NCBI GenBank assembly: GCA_019753375.1
Contig: JAIELC010000072.1
Location: forward strand, 1-47,857
Length of the DNA stretch: 47,857 nucleotides
Source: Sphingomonas sp.
GTDB taxonomy: Bacteria; Pseudomonadota; Alphaproteobacteria; Sphingomonadales; Sphingomonadaceae
Direction: 5' to 3'
Below, piece after piece: positions 14,835-26,039 of this stretch. Position 1 is the first letter of the stretch; each line of letters begins with the position of its first letter. The notes beneath the pieces are model-generated. The model searched no databases. It was not told where the DNA came from and was given only the letters and a program-made list of their open reading frames with translations. Made by a program: the position numbers and the translations under genes.

Positions 14835-17618
14835 CTAGAAGAACAGCTTTCTGATACTGACGCGGACCGTGCGCCCGAACGGATAGACATAGCCGGGTTG
14901 ATAGTTGATCGGCGTCAGACCGTTCTGATCCGTCACGCGCTGGCGTTGATTGAACAGATTGTTGACCCCGATCGACAATCGGCTGCCGCGCAACCAGGGA
15001 TGCTTCTTCACCAGATCCAGCCGCTGCCCGAGATCGGCGAACAGCCGCAAATTGATCGTGGCGAGGTCGGAAAAGTGCAGATCCTGCGGATTGCCGGGCG
15101 TGCCCCCGGTAACATCGGTGGCACTGCGCCAGTCGGCGGATATGCGCGCGCCCAGGCCATTGTTGCTGTAGCCAGCCTGCGCTTCCAGTTCATGCCGCGA
15201 CTGGCCGCCACTATTGCCGACGGCATCGCCGTTCAGCAGATCAAAGCTGGGACCGCCCTGCTGGACCAGCACGCGATCGGTAAAGTGCCAGGTGTGATAC
15301 AGCGCAATTTGTAGCCGCCCGCCCCCCGCACCGGCGCCGCCGCGCCCCCCGAAGCCGCCCCCACCAAAGCCGCCCCCACCAAAACCACCCCCACCAAAAC
15401 CACCACCGCCAAAACCGGCCCCACCCGGCCCGCGCTGGGCCGCGCCACCGCCATCGGAGGCAGTGCGCGGACGATCTCCACCCGGCGGCCGCAAACCTTC
15501 AAACGGATTTGGCCCTTTACCCGCGCGAAATGCCTCAAGCTGTTTTTGGATCTTGGACTTGATCGGTTGAGAGAAATTGAACCCCCAGCGCAGTTCAGAG
15601 CGGTTGCTTTCCGCAAAATTGATCGGGCGATTATCGATCCGGAACAACTGCCCCGAACCATCGCGGGTAAATCGCGACGGGAAAGCGGCTTCGATCGCGG
15701 CAGTCGCGACGGGAAAATCAGCGATCGGGTTTTCGACCCGCTCGTGGACATAATTGGCGATGAAGGTGAAATCGGCCTTGCCGAACGGCGTCAGCGTCAG
15801 CCCCAGCTTTTGCACATGGCTGGTCGATCCGATCAGGTCGCGATTGCCCCCGCCCAGCGTGGTAACGGTCGCCGTGGTCCCAAGGGTATAATCGAACACG
15901 CGGACATTGGGGGTCGTAATCAGCGGATTGCCCAATTGCTGCGTGGTCGGGGCACGATCCTGATCGGTCGCGGAGCCGATGAACCGCACACCTTTGATAG
16001 GTTGCCAGTTGATGCCATAGCCGATCGTCTGAAGCGTGCCGAAATCGGAAAGATGGTCGCCGGCGATATTGAAATTGACCGACAGGTCGCCAATCGCCCC
16101 CAGCACGCGCTTTGACCGGCTGGTCAGCGGCACGTCGATGTTGAGCTGGCCATTGCCGATGTTACGGCCCAGATCGGCATTGCTGGCGATACCGCCGCGC
16201 ACCGACTGGCTGCTGAAATCGGTCAATTGCCCGCCAATGCGCACCGCTGTCGATACATTGCCGGCGGGAAGCGACAGCACACTGCCGTTGAACAGGGCAT
16301 CGAGCCCGCCAATCGTCGATGTCGAAAACGCGCGGTTGATCGACCCGGGGCCAATATCGCCGGGCAATAACGGCCCGAACGGGTTGGCGGTCGGGTCCCC
16401 GGCATTGATCCGGGCCTGAAACGCGGATGCATCGACCGCGCTGTCGGTGAAGGTCTCATTCTCGACCCGGTCAAAATTGCCCGTCACCGTCCAGCGCCAG
16501 CTGCCAAGGTCGCCATTGACCGTGCTGCCCAGATGCACGGTAAAACTGCGGTTGCGCTGTTGAAGTGCGTCAAATCCGCCGCTGAGCAACCGGTCGACAA
16601 CCACAGGGGTCGAAAATGGCGAAAAGGGATTGCCCGCCGGCACCGCCAGCGCGACGGTTGGCAATCCTTGCAATCTCAGGCTGTCGGCAAGCTCGATGCG
16701 GCCGTTGACGGTGGCCTGCACCTTTCCGATCGGGCGCGCGTACACAACATTCGCACTGAAATTGCCCGTGGCAGGAATCAGCGATCGATATCGCCCCTGA
16801 TCGGTGACATTGGGCAGATTGGCGGTCGCCGCGAAGGCCGAGAGTGGCACCACCCCGCCGCCGGCGGCCGCCGGCACGCCCGCAATGGTAACGGGCTGAC
16901 CCACAAGCGCGGTCAATCCGGGGTCGATGTCGGCGCCCGGTAGTGGCGACACGACGTTACCCGCCACGGCAAAATTGCTGGGCTGCTGGATGATGCCGCG
17001 CTGATTTTCCGTCAGTGGGTCGGTCGATTCATATTCCAGATGCAGGGTGAACCGATTGTCGCCACTGATATTCAAAAGATTGCCCTCGGCCTGCGGGGTG
17101 TTGCCGCCGCCTTCGGTTGTAAAGCGATCCTCCAGTTCGGCCGTGGTTGCACGAAAACGGCGACGAAGAACAAAATTGACGACCCGCTGATCGGCCCGAT
17201 AGCCATATTTCAGCGCAACTTCTTCTGGCAGGATATCGACGCGCGCGATCGCTTCGGTCGGCAAGTCACGGATTTCCTGAAATCCTGAAACCCGTTTGCC
17301 GTTCAGCAAGACCACAGGCGCCCCGCCACTGCCGCGGCCACTGCGGGTTTGTGGGGCAAGTTCGGCAAGCAAATCCGCGACAGAGCTGACACCATATGAC
17401 CGGATATCGGCGGGGCTCAACTGCTCCTCGGGCGGGATGTCACCGATCGCCGATCCGGGCAGCTTGCGGCCGCTTTGGACGACAATATCGGGTTCATCGG
17501 CATTCGTATTGTCGTCTGATGCGGGTAACTGAGGTCGCGGGGCAGGCGCAGACTGCGCCATCGCCGCCGATGACGCCGAAGCCAAAAAACCCAACAGCAA
17601 CAGATAAACAGGCCGCAT
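14835..17618 (-). CDS. TonB-dependent receptor with glycine-rich repeat loop
   Basis: 927 residues with a signal peptide (MRPVYLLLLGFLASASSAAM, cleaved near MAQ). A TonB-box-like 'DEPDIVVQSG' precedes the plug ('VVLLNGKRVSGFQEIRDLPT', 'EAIARVDILPEEVALKYGYR'), and the protein ends with a barrel strand 'VRVSIRKLFF'. Between barrel strands lies a low-complexity loop of about 30 residues, built of GGGGF units. This subtype is common in sphingomonads; its ligand is not known. The start is ATG 17618 with GGAG five bases upstream; a TTG one codon earlier is less likely. The upstream SDR gene is on the same strand 108 bp away; ubiA lies downstream. Confidence 0.93.
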   Translation of the reverse strand: MRPVYLLLLGFLASASSAAMAQSAPAPRPQLPASDDNTNADEPDIVVQSGRKLPGSAIGDIPPEEQLSPADIRSYGVSSVADLLAELAPQTRSGRGSGGAPVVLLNGKRVSGFQEIRDLPTEAIARVDILPEEVALKYGYRADQRVVNFVLRRRFRATTAELEDRFTTEGGGNTPQAEGNLLNISGDNRFTLHLEYESTDPLTENQRGIIQQPSNFAVAGNVVSPLPGADIDPGLTALVGQPVTIAGVPAAAGGGVVPLSAFAATANLPNVTDQGRYRSLIPATGNFSANVVYARPIGKVQATVNGRIELADSLRLQGLPTVALAVPAGNPFSPFSTPVVVDRLLSGGFDALQQRNRSFTVHLGSTVNGDLGSWRWTVTGNFDRVENETFTDSAVDASAFQARINAGDPTANPFGPLLPGDIGPGSINRAFSTSTIGGLDALFNGSVLSLPAGNVSTAVRIGGQLTDFSSQSVRGGIASNADLGRNIGNGQLNIDVPLTSRSKRVLGAIGDLSVNFNIAGDHLSDFGTLQTIGYGINWQPIKGVRFIGSATDQDRAPTTQQLGNPLITTPNVRVFDYTLGTTATVTTLGGGNRDLIGSTSHVQKLGLTLTPFGKADFTFIANYVHERVENPIADFPVATAAIEAAFPSRFTRDGSGQLFRIDNRPINFAESNRSELRWGFNFSQPIKSKIQKQLEAFRAGKGPNPFEGLRPPGGDRPRTASDGGGAAQRGPGGAGFGGGGFGGGGFGGGGFGGGGFGGRGGAGAGGGRLQIALYHTWHFTDRVLVQQGGPSFDLLNGDAVGNSGGQSRHELEAQAGYSNNGLGARISADWRSATDVTGGTPGNPQDLHFSDLATINLRLFADLGQRLDLVKKHPWLRGSRLSIGVNNLFNQRQRVTDQNGLTPINYQPGYVYPFGRTVRVSIRKLFF
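15352..15417. repeat. 15-bp tandem repeat coding for a GGGGF-type loop
   Basis: The plus strand reads CCGCCCCCACCAAAG and close variants four to five times in a row. On the coding (minus) strand each unit gives Gly-Gly-Gly-Gly-Phe or Gly-Gly-Phe-Gly-Gly, roughly residues 733-756 of the receptor. The third bases differ between copies, so the units are not all recent duplicates. Confidence 0.8.
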
Positions 17619-17726
17619 CAATACTCCATTACGCAGGGCGTGGCGGCGGACCCCTAAGAGCCAATTGTCGCAAAATTATGCCAGTAATGGTTTTGACGCA
17701 GCGGTCGATACGGGAACAATGTCGGG

Positions 17727-18743
17727 TCAGACTCTGACAATACCCAGGTCGATGAGGCTGCGCGCGCTGTCGATGATGGTATCTTCGGCTGGTCGGGGTA
17801 CCCAGCCAAGCACCGCCTTGGCATGATCGCCGGGCGTTTCACGGACTTTCCCAAGTTCGCCCGTTACCATCCGCAATGCAGGGTCAAAGACGCTGCCGAT
17901 CTGCAGGATGAAATCGGGCAGGGCGCGGGTTGGCACTTTTCGGGCCGCGACGCCCAGCCGATCGCGCAGGATTTCGGCAACCTGCTTCATCGTCAGAAAT
18001 GGCCCGGACGCGATGAAGCGTTCGCCATCCATCCCGTCCGCCGTCAGCGCACGGACATGCAAGTCTGCAACATCGCGCACGTCGACCACGCCGAACCCGA
18101 AATTGGGGAGGCCGGGCAGCGACCCCGACAGCAGCCGCGTGATGATTTCAATCGATCCCGAAAAATCAGCGCTCAGCACGGGACCAAGCACGGCGGCGGG
18201 ATTGACCGAACAATATTCCATCCCCGCCCCTTCAGTGGCCATCCAGTCACGCGCCGCCCGTTCGGCCAGCGTCTTCGACTTGGCATAGGCATGGACTTGC
18301 GGCCCGTTGACGTCGGTCCAGTCCGCCTCGGTATAGCGCCCGATCTTCTTGCCGTGCCCATAGGCAATCGCGGCGACCGACGACGTCATCACCACTCGCT
18401 TGACCGCCGCCGCCTTGGCGTGGCGAAGCGCGCGGAGGGCGCCTTCGCGCGCCGGGACAATCAAATCGTCTTCATGCTTGACCGCACCGGTGGGCAATGG
18501 CGAGGCGACATGGACAACATGGCTGCACCCGGTCACCGCGTCTGCCCAGCCGGCATCGCTCAGCAAATCCGCGGCAAAAAATCGCAGCCGATCAGCCGGG
18601 ACGTCAAGCGCTGCACGCACCTCGGGCTCGCGCGCCAGCGATCTTATAGTGGTGTTGACGGACCATCCCTCGGCGATGAGCTGGCGAATGACAAAGCTTG
18701 CAATGTACCCGCTGCCGCCGGTTACCAGGGCCGTTCCCGCCAT
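17727..18743 (-). CDS. extended SDR family NAD(P)-dependent reductase (dihydroflavonol reductase-like)
   Basis: 338 residues. The N-terminal Rossmann motif is 'ALVTGGSGYIASFVIRQLIA'; the catalytic pair is in 'HAYAKSKTLAER' (Y-x-x-x-K), preceded by 'VMTSSVAAIAYG'. 'VVHVASPLPTG' is also typical of the aldehyde reductase/dihydroflavonol-4-reductase branch, which reduces aldehydes or ketones in the cytoplasm. The C-terminal 'LGWVPRPAEDTIIDSARSLI' is the usual family ending. The start at 18743 is well supported by GGGAGG eight bases upstream. It is divergent from the HD-domain gene and on the same strand as the downstream TonB receptor. Substrate unknown. Confidence 0.9.
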   Translation of the reverse strand: MAGTALVTGGSGYIASFVIRQLIAEGWSVNTTIRSLAREPEVRAALDVPADRLRFFAADLLSDAGWADAVTGCSHVVHVASPLPTGAVKHEDDLIVPAREGALRALRHAKAAAVKRVVMTSSVAAIAYGHGKKIGRYTEADWTDVNGPQVHAYAKSKTLAERAARDWMATEGAGMEYCSVNPAAVLGPVLSADFSGSIEIITRLLSGSLPGLPNFGFGVVDVRDVADLHVRALTADGMDGERFIASGPFLTMKQVAEILRDRLGVAARKVPTRALPDFILQIGSVFDPALRMVTGELGKVRETPGDHAKAVLGWVPRPAEDTIIDSARSLIDLGIVRV

Positions 18744-18860
18744 TTTTCGCCTCCCGAAATTTCGTGTGATGCATTTTACATTGAAACTGGTTGACTGCCA
18801 ATCACGCGACCGGGTGGAATACCCTTGCCGCGCCGGGCAATGATGCGGCAAAAGCGATCA

Positions 18861-19616
18861 ATGTGTGCTGATCATCTGCTCACCGTTACCGACCAGCCCT
18901 GGCCCCAGGCAGGACGCGAACGACTGATCGTGCCGGCGCCGGTCGCGATCATCGGTACCGGTCAGTCAACCGGCGAGCACGAGGCGCTGGCGCGGCTTGG
19001 TCCGGGCACGGTGATGATGATGGGCGACAACCCTGCGCTGCCGCGCATGCCCGAAGCGCCAACGCTGCTCGATTTCTTTCGCTTTCGGGTAACCGGCATC
19101 ACCGAACGCCACCTGCTCAGCTCGGCAAAGCGCGCGCTGGATGACGGGCATGACGAAAAGATCGTCCTTGCCTGTTTGCTCCACGATATTTCCAATGCCT
19201 GTCTGATCCGCAACGACCATGGCTATTGGGGCGCGCAGATGATTGCGCCCTATGTCGATGAAGAGGTTGCCTGGGCGGTGCAATATCATCAGGCGCTGCG
19301 CTACTATGCCGATGAGAGCGTGGGCTATGCCTATCCCGAAAGCTATCACCGCTTCTTCGGAGAGGATTTTGTCCCGCCCGACTATATTCGCCGCGACGCC
19401 GACTATGCCCGCGATCACCGTTGGTACATGAGCGCGCGGATCGTGACGCTCAACGACATTTATTTCTTTGATGACGATGACGACAAGCCCGATGCTGAGA
19501 TCTTTGCCGACATTATCGGTCGGCATTTTCGTCAGCCTGATCAGGGTCTTGGTTTTGACGGTTCCCCGGTCGCGCATATGTGGCGAACGATGATCTGGCC
19601 CAATAATTTCCTGTGA
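18861..19616 (+). CDS. HD-domain protein, possible metal-dependent phosphohydrolase or PhnZ-like oxygenase
   Basis: About 251 residues. Potential metal ligands of an HD fold are H84 ('TERHLL'), H108-D109 ('CLLHDISN'), H120 and H143 ('[10 protein letters not shown]'), with a later '[10 protein letters not shown]'. The C-terminal half is rich in Asp, Tyr and Phe and contains a DDDDD run. Single-domain HD proteins with several extra His may be phosphohydrolases or mixed-valent di-iron oxygenases such as PhnZ or MIOX; I cannot decide which. The start is uncertain: TTG 18825, ATG 18840 and ATG 18861 are in frame, and none has a strong ribosome-binding site. It ends 10 bp before acs, so coexpression is likely. 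Confidence 0.7.
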   Translation: MCADHLLTVTDQPWPQAGRERLIVPAPVAIIGTGQSTGEHEALARLGPGTVMMMGDNPALPRMPEAPTLLDFFRFRVTGITERHLLSSAKRALDDGHDEKIVLACLLHDISNACLIRNDHGYWGAQMIAPYVDEEVAWAVQYHQALRYYADESVGYAYPESYHRFFGEDFVPPDYIRRDADYARDHRWYMSARIVTLNDIYFFDDDDDKPDAEIFADIIGRHFRQPDQGLGFDGSPVAHMWRTMIWPNNFL

Positions 19617-19626
19617 CGGGGTGGTG

Positions 19627-21567
<1,941 letters not shown>

Positions 21568-21635
21568 AAGCAGGCATTGCCGATCGCACTTTGCGGCGAT
21601 ATAGGGCAGCAATACACCTAGTGAGAGGAGATCCC

Positions 21636-23720
21636 ATGCGTTCTACTGCATATCGTCGGCTGACTACTGGTATTGCAGCATTGGCACTGGTGGTGCCGAT
21701 GGCGGCTGTCGCGAAGGCCAAGGCCGATGGCGCGGCAAAGGCGCCCGCGGCGACCACCCCCGCTGCCAAGGCCCGCTACGGCAGCTTTGGTATCGATCTG
21801 TCCGCCAATGATCCTGCGCTGAAGGCAGGTGATGATTTCTGGACCTATGCCAATGGCAAATGGGCCGCGCGTACCCCAATCCCTGCCGACAAGAGCTCGG
21901 TCGGCTATGGCAATATCCTGACCGACGAAGCCGAGGCCAATGTTCGCCTGATCCTCGACGATATGGCCAAGAACCCGTCAAAATATGGCGCGACGGGCAA
22001 GCAGGTGGGCGATTTCTACGCGAGCTGGATGGACGAAGCCGGCATCGAAGCCAAGGGCACCAAGCCGCTGCAACCCTATCTGGACAAGATCGCTGCGGTA
22101 AAGGATCTTACCGATCTGCAGACCTTGTTCGCCAGCGTCGGGTATGAATCGCCCGTCGGCATTGGCATTTTCCCCGATCTTGCCAATCCGACCCGCTATA
22201 CGGCCGCCGCCGGCCAGGGCGGCCTGGGCATGGCGCGCGACAATTACCTGCTGCCCGGCGACAAGTATGACGCCTATCGCAAGGCGTATCGCGGGTATAT
22301 CCAGCAGATGTTCGAGCTGGCCGGTATCGGCGATGCAAGCGCCAAGGCCGATGCCATCTTTGCGCTCGAAACCGCGATGGCCAAGGAACAATGGTCGCCC
22401 GAGCAGAGCCGCGACATTGCCAAGCTGAACGATCCGGAGGATCTGGCGGGGCTTGAGAAAAAGGCGCCGGAATTCGACTGGGCGCTGATGCTGAAGACCG
22501 CCGGTGTTGATGGATCCCCCACCATCCTGATGGCCAACAACACCGCGATTACGGCCATGGGCAAAATCATGGTCGCGACGCCGCTGGCGACGTGGAAGGA
22601 CTATCTCGCCTTTCATTTTATCAGCGACAACGCCGCCTATCTGCCCAAGGCATTCGATACCGCGCGGTTTGACTTCTATTCCAAGACGCTGGCGGGCGTG
22701 CAAACCCAGCGCGATCGCTGGAAGCGTGGCGTCCAGCTGACCAACGGCGCGCTCGGCGAGGCGGTCGGCCAGCTCTATGTCGACCGATATTTTCCGGCAT
22801 CCGCGCAAGCGAAAATGGCCGAGCTGATCGAAAATCTGCGCGGCGCCTATCAGGAGCGGATCAGCAAGTCGACCTGGATGGACGAGGCGACCCGCACGGC
22901 CGCGCTCGCCAAGCTGGCCGCGTTTGAACCGCGCATCGGCCATCCGGAAAAATACCTTGATTACACCAAGTTCCAGGTGGTGCGCGGCGATATGATTGGC
23001 AATGCCATGCGATCGGCCGAATTCGAACACCAGCTGCAGCTGGAGCGGTTTCCAAAGCCGGTTGATCGCAGCCTGTGGGCAATGACGCCGCAAACGGTGA
23101 ATGCCTATTACAACCCGCTTGCCAACCAGATCACTTTCCCGGCTGCGATCCTGCAACCACCTTATTTCGATCCCAATGCCGATGCGGCCGTCAATTACGG
23201 GGCGATTGGCGCAATCATCGGCCATGAAATGGGTCATGGTTTCGACGATCAGGGCAGCCAGTTCGGCCCCAGCGGCAAGTATGAAAATTGGTGGACGCCG
23301 CAAGCCAAGGAAGCGTTCAAAGTCCGCACCGCGGCGCTGGCCGCGCAATATGATCAATATGAACCGATCGCCGGTACCAAGATCAACGGCAAGTTGACGC
23401 TTGGCGAGAATATTGGCGATCTGGGTGGTGTCGAAGCAGCCTATGCTGCCTATCACCGCTATCAGGACAAACATGGCAAGGCGCCCGTGATCAATGGCCT
23501 GACCGGCGATCAGCGCTTTTTCCTGGCCTATGCGCAGGCATGGCAGCAGAAGCGCCGCGACGAAATTGCCCGCCAGCTGTTGCTGACCGATCCGCACAGC
23601 CCGGCCTATTTCCGGGTGAACGGCATCGTTCGCAACGTTGATGCCTGGTACACCGCGTTCAACGTCAAACCCGGCGACAAGCTGTATCTGGCCCCGGAGC
23701 AGCGCGTGCATATCTGGTAA
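21636..23720 (+). CDS. M13 family zinc metallopeptidase (PepO/neprilysin-like)
   Basis: 694 residues with an N-terminal signal peptide (RRLTTGIAALALVVPMAAVAKA). The M13 N-terminal domain starts at 'GIDLSANDPALKAGDDFWTY' with 'ANGKW'. The catalytic domain has 'NAYYNPLANQITFPAAIL', the zinc site 'IIGHEMGHGFDDQGSQF' (HEMGH at 530-534) and 'LGENIGDLGGV' (Glu591 as third ligand, 61 residues further, as in neprilysin). The C-terminus 'RVHIW' corresponds to the conserved CxVW ending but lacks the Cys, as usual in bacterial members. It probably degrades oligopeptides in the periplasm. GAGAGGAG gives an excellent ribosome-binding site, and a strong terminator follows. Confidence 0.96.
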   Translation: MRSTAYRRLTTGIAALALVVPMAAVAKAKADGAAKAPAATTPAAKARYGSFGIDLSANDPALKAGDDFWTYANGKWAARTPIPADKSSVGYGNILTDEAEANVRLILDDMAKNPSKYGATGKQVGDFYASWMDEAGIEAKGTKPLQPYLDKIAAVKDLTDLQTLFASVGYESPVGIGIFPDLANPTRYTAAAGQGGLGMARDNYLLPGDKYDAYRKAYRGYIQQMFELAGIGDASAKADAIFALETAMAKEQWSPEQSRDIAKLNDPEDLAGLEKKAPEFDWALMLKTAGVDGSPTILMANNTAITAMGKIMVATPLATWKDYLAFHFISDNAAYLPKAFDTARFDFYSKTLAGVQTQRDRWKRGVQLTNGALGEAVGQLYVDRYFPASAQAKMAELIENLRGAYQERISKSTWMDEATRTAALAKLAAFEPRIGHPEKYLDYTKFQVVRGDMIGNAMRSAEFEHQLQLERFPKPVDRSLWAMTPQTVNAYYNPLANQITFPAAILQPPYFDPNADAAVNYGAIGAIIGHEMGHGFDDQGSQFGPSGKYENWWTPQAKEAFKVRTAALAAQYDQYEPIAGTKINGKLTLGENIGDLGGVEAAYAAYHRYQDKHGKAPVINGLTGDQRFFLAYAQAWQQKRRDEIARQLLLTDPHSPAYFRVNGIVRNVDAWYTAFNVKPGDKLYLAPEQRVHIW

Positions 23721-23732
23721 GCCCAGTATCGG

Positions 23733-23774
23733 TCGGGCCCGCTGGCTGACGCCGCGGGCCCGATTATGCTTTTT
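23733..23774 (+). terminator. rho-independent terminator of the M13 peptidase gene
   Basis: A perfect 10-bp GC-rich stem (TCGGGCCCGC at 23733-23742 with GCGGGCCCGA at 23754-23763, 11-nt loop) starts 12 bp after the stop codon. It is followed by TTATGCTTTTT. This is the best intrinsic terminator in the window. Confidence 0.7.
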
Positions 23775-23821
23775 CGTCGACCCGCGTTGTGGCAAGGCTC
23801 CTGCCAGCACAGGAGAGGGCC

Positions 23822-24655
23822 ATGGGCCGATTCCAGATCACCCCGCTCGCCGATGCCTGCGGGGCCGAAATCAGCGGCGTTGATATCAAGGCGCTGAATG
23901 AAGAAACATTTGAGGCAATCCGCACAACGCTGGCGGAGCGCGGGGTCATCTTCTTTCGCGATCAATCGTTGACGCCGGAAGACCATATCGCCTTTGCACG
24001 GCGCTGGGGCGGCATCGATCTCAACCAGTATTTTCCCGCCAATGGCGGCCATCCCGAAATTGCCGAAGTGCGCAAGAGCGAGTCGCAGACCGTCAATATC
24101 GGCGGCGGCTGGCACACCGACCACAGCTATGATCCGATCCCGGCAATGGGATCGATTCTGGTCGCGCGAGAAACCCCGCCCGAAGGCGGCGATACGCTAT
24201 TTTCCAATCTGGCGGCGGCGTATGACTCGCTGTCGACCGGGTTGAAGGGCATGCTGGCGACGTTGAAGGCGGTTCACTCAGCGGACCATATCTATGGCCC
24301 GGACGGGGTGTACGCCAAAACCGATCAGGCGGCCGATCTGAAGGGGCAGCAACTGCATGCCTCTGCCGTGCACCCGGTGATCATTCGGCATCCCGTTACT
24401 GGTCGACGCATCCTGTACGTCAATCCAGCCTTCACGCTCTATTTTGAAGGTTGGACGCGCGAAGAAAGTCTGTCGTTGCTTGGCTATCTTTATTCGGTGG
24501 CCATGCGACCCGAATTCCAGTGCCGCCTGAAATGGTCGCCGGGGTCGGTGGCGGTCTGGGACAATCGACTGACCTGGCATTTTGCGATGAATGATTATCA
24601 TGGTCACAAACGATTGATGCACCGGATCACCCTTTCCGGTGTTCCGATCCATTGA
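23822..24655 (+). CDS. TauD/TfdA family Fe(II)/2-oxoglutarate-dependent dioxygenase
   Basis: 277 residues, family length. Such enzymes hydroxylate small organic substrates such as taurine, alkylsulfates or phenoxy acids, with decarboxylation of 2-oxoglutarate. The iron triad is visible: H98 and D100 in 'GGGWHTDHSYD', and H253 in 'AVWDNRLTWHFAMNDY'. R264 and R268 in 'GHKRLMHRITL' fit the 2-oxoglutarate-binding position. The N-terminus 'ITPLADACGAEISGVDIKAL' and 'GVIFFRDQSLTPEDHIAFAR' are classical TauD. AGGAGAGG precedes the start. It lies alone between the M13 gene and convergent gor; substrate unknown. Confidence 0.93.
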   Translation: MGRFQITPLADACGAEISGVDIKALNEETFEAIRTTLAERGVIFFRDQSLTPEDHIAFARRWGGIDLNQYFPANGGHPEIAEVRKSESQTVNIGGGWHTDHSYDPIPAMGSILVARETPPEGGDTLFSNLAAAYDSLSTGLKGMLATLKAVHSADHIYGPDGVYAKTDQAADLKGQQLHASAVHPVIIRHPVTGRRILYVNPAFTLYFEGWTREESLSLLGYLYSVAMRPEFQCRLKWSPGSVAVWDNRLTWHFAMNDYHGHKRLMHRITLSGVPIH

Positions 24656-24682
24656 ACATGACTGGCCCGCTTGGCCCCGGAT

Positions 24683-26026
24683 TTATTTCATCAGCACCAG
24701 TTCTTCAGCCATGGTCGGGTGAAGCGCCACGGTCTGGTCAAACGCATCCTTGGTGAGCCCTGCTTTAATCGCCACCGCTGCCACCTGAACGATTTCGCCC
24801 GAGTCCGGACCGATCATGTGCAGTCCGACCACCCGGTTCGATGCGGCGTCGCAAACCATCTTGTACAGTGCCCGCTCGTTGCGCCCGGCAAGGACGTTTT
24901 TCATCGGACGAAAGTCCGATGTATAGACTTTGACCGCGCCATATTTCTGTTTCGCCTGGCCCTCGGTCAGGCCAACCGCGCCGATCGGCGGATGGCTGAA
25001 GACGGCCGACGGAATGCTTTCATAATCGACGCGCGTCGGCTTTTTGCCAAAGAAGCTATCGGCAAATGCCTGGCCTTCGCGGATGGCGACCGGCGTCAGC
25101 TGGACGCGATTGGTCACGTCCCCAACCGCAAAGATGCTGCTGATATTGGTTCGGTTATCGGCGTCGACAACAACCGCACCCTTGTTGATCTCAACCCCAG
25201 CCGCCTCAAGCCCCAGCCCTTCGGTATTGGGCACGCGGCCAATCGCCAGCATGACGCAATCGACCTCCATCGTTGCATCATTCGACAGCGTGACCTTCAG
25301 GCTGCCGTCCGCCTGCTTCACGATATTTTTGAAGGTGGCATTGAAACGGAACTGGATGCCCTTGCCCATCGAAATCTGAAGCAGGCGATCGCGAATTTGC
25401 TCATCATAGCCGCGCAGAATGGCGTCGCTGCGATTGACGACCGTTACGTCGCTGCCAAATTCGTGAAAGATGCCGGCGAATTCGTTGGCGATATAGCCGG
25501 CGCCCGCGATCAGCACGCGTTTGGGCAAGGCCGGCAGGTGGAACACATCATTTGATGTGATGGTGTGCTCGACACCCGGAAAGTCGAGCATCTGCGGCCG
25601 GGCGCCGGTTGCGATCAGGATCTTTTCGGCCGTGATGATGCGGCCGCTGGCCAGTCTTACGCTGTTGGGCCCGGCAATTTCGGCCCGTTCCAGGAAAGTC
25701 TCGACCTTATGGCTGTCCAGCGTCGTGGTATAGGCCGCGTTCAGCCGGTCCACTTCGGCCAGCACATTGTCGCGCAGCCGCACCCAGTCAAAAGCGCAGT
25801 CGGGCACGTCCCAGCCAAACCGCCGGGCGTCGGCCAGATCCTCGGCAAAATGGGCGCCATAGACGAGCAGTTTCTTGGGGACACAACCACGGATCACACA
25901 GGTGCCGCCGACACGATATTCCTCGGCAATTGCGACTTTTGCGCCGTACGCCGCTGATACCCGCGCCGCCCGGACGCCGCCCGACCCCGCCCCAACAACG
26001 AACAGGTCGTAATCAAAATTGCTCAT
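24683..26026 (-). CDS. gor: glutathione-disulfide reductase
   Basis: 447 residues, a cytoplasmic FAD flavoprotein that regenerates glutathione with NADPH. It shows the N-terminal FAD fold 'LFVVGAGSGGVRAARVSA', the redox-active disulfide 'GGTCVIRGCVPKKLLVYG' (C43, C48) and the NADPH fold 'VLIAGAGYIANEFAGIFHEF' with Arg residues after the second strand ('VVNRSDAILRGYD'), favouring NADPH over NADH. 'IFAVGDVTNRVQLTPVAI' and the C-terminal 'LHPTMAEELVLM' (active-site His) complete the pattern. It starts 13 bp after pgi ends, with AAGGAT overlapping the intergenic space, so the two form an operon. Confidence 0.96.
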   Translation of the reverse strand: MSNFDYDLFVVGAGSGGVRAARVSAAYGAKVAIAEEYRVGGTCVIRGCVPKKLLVYGAHFAEDLADARRFGWDVPDCAFDWVRLRDNVLAEVDRLNAAYTTTLDSHKVETFLERAEIAGPNSVRLASGRIITAEKILIATGARPQMLDFPGVEHTITSNDVFHLPALPKRVLIAGAGYIANEFAGIFHEFGSDVTVVNRSDAILRGYDEQIRDRLLQISMGKGIQFRFNATFKNIVKQADGSLKVTLSNDATMEVDCVMLAIGRVPNTEGLGLEAAGVEINKGAVVVDADNRTNISSIFAVGDVTNRVQLTPVAIREGQAFADSFFGKKPTRVDYESIPSAVFSHPPIGAVGLTEGQAKQKYGAVKVYTSDFRPMKNVLAGRNERALYKMVCDAASNRVVGLHMIGPDSGEIVQVAAVAIKAGLTKDAFDQTVALHPTMAEELVLMK

Positions 26027-26039
26027 ATCTATCCTTTAC

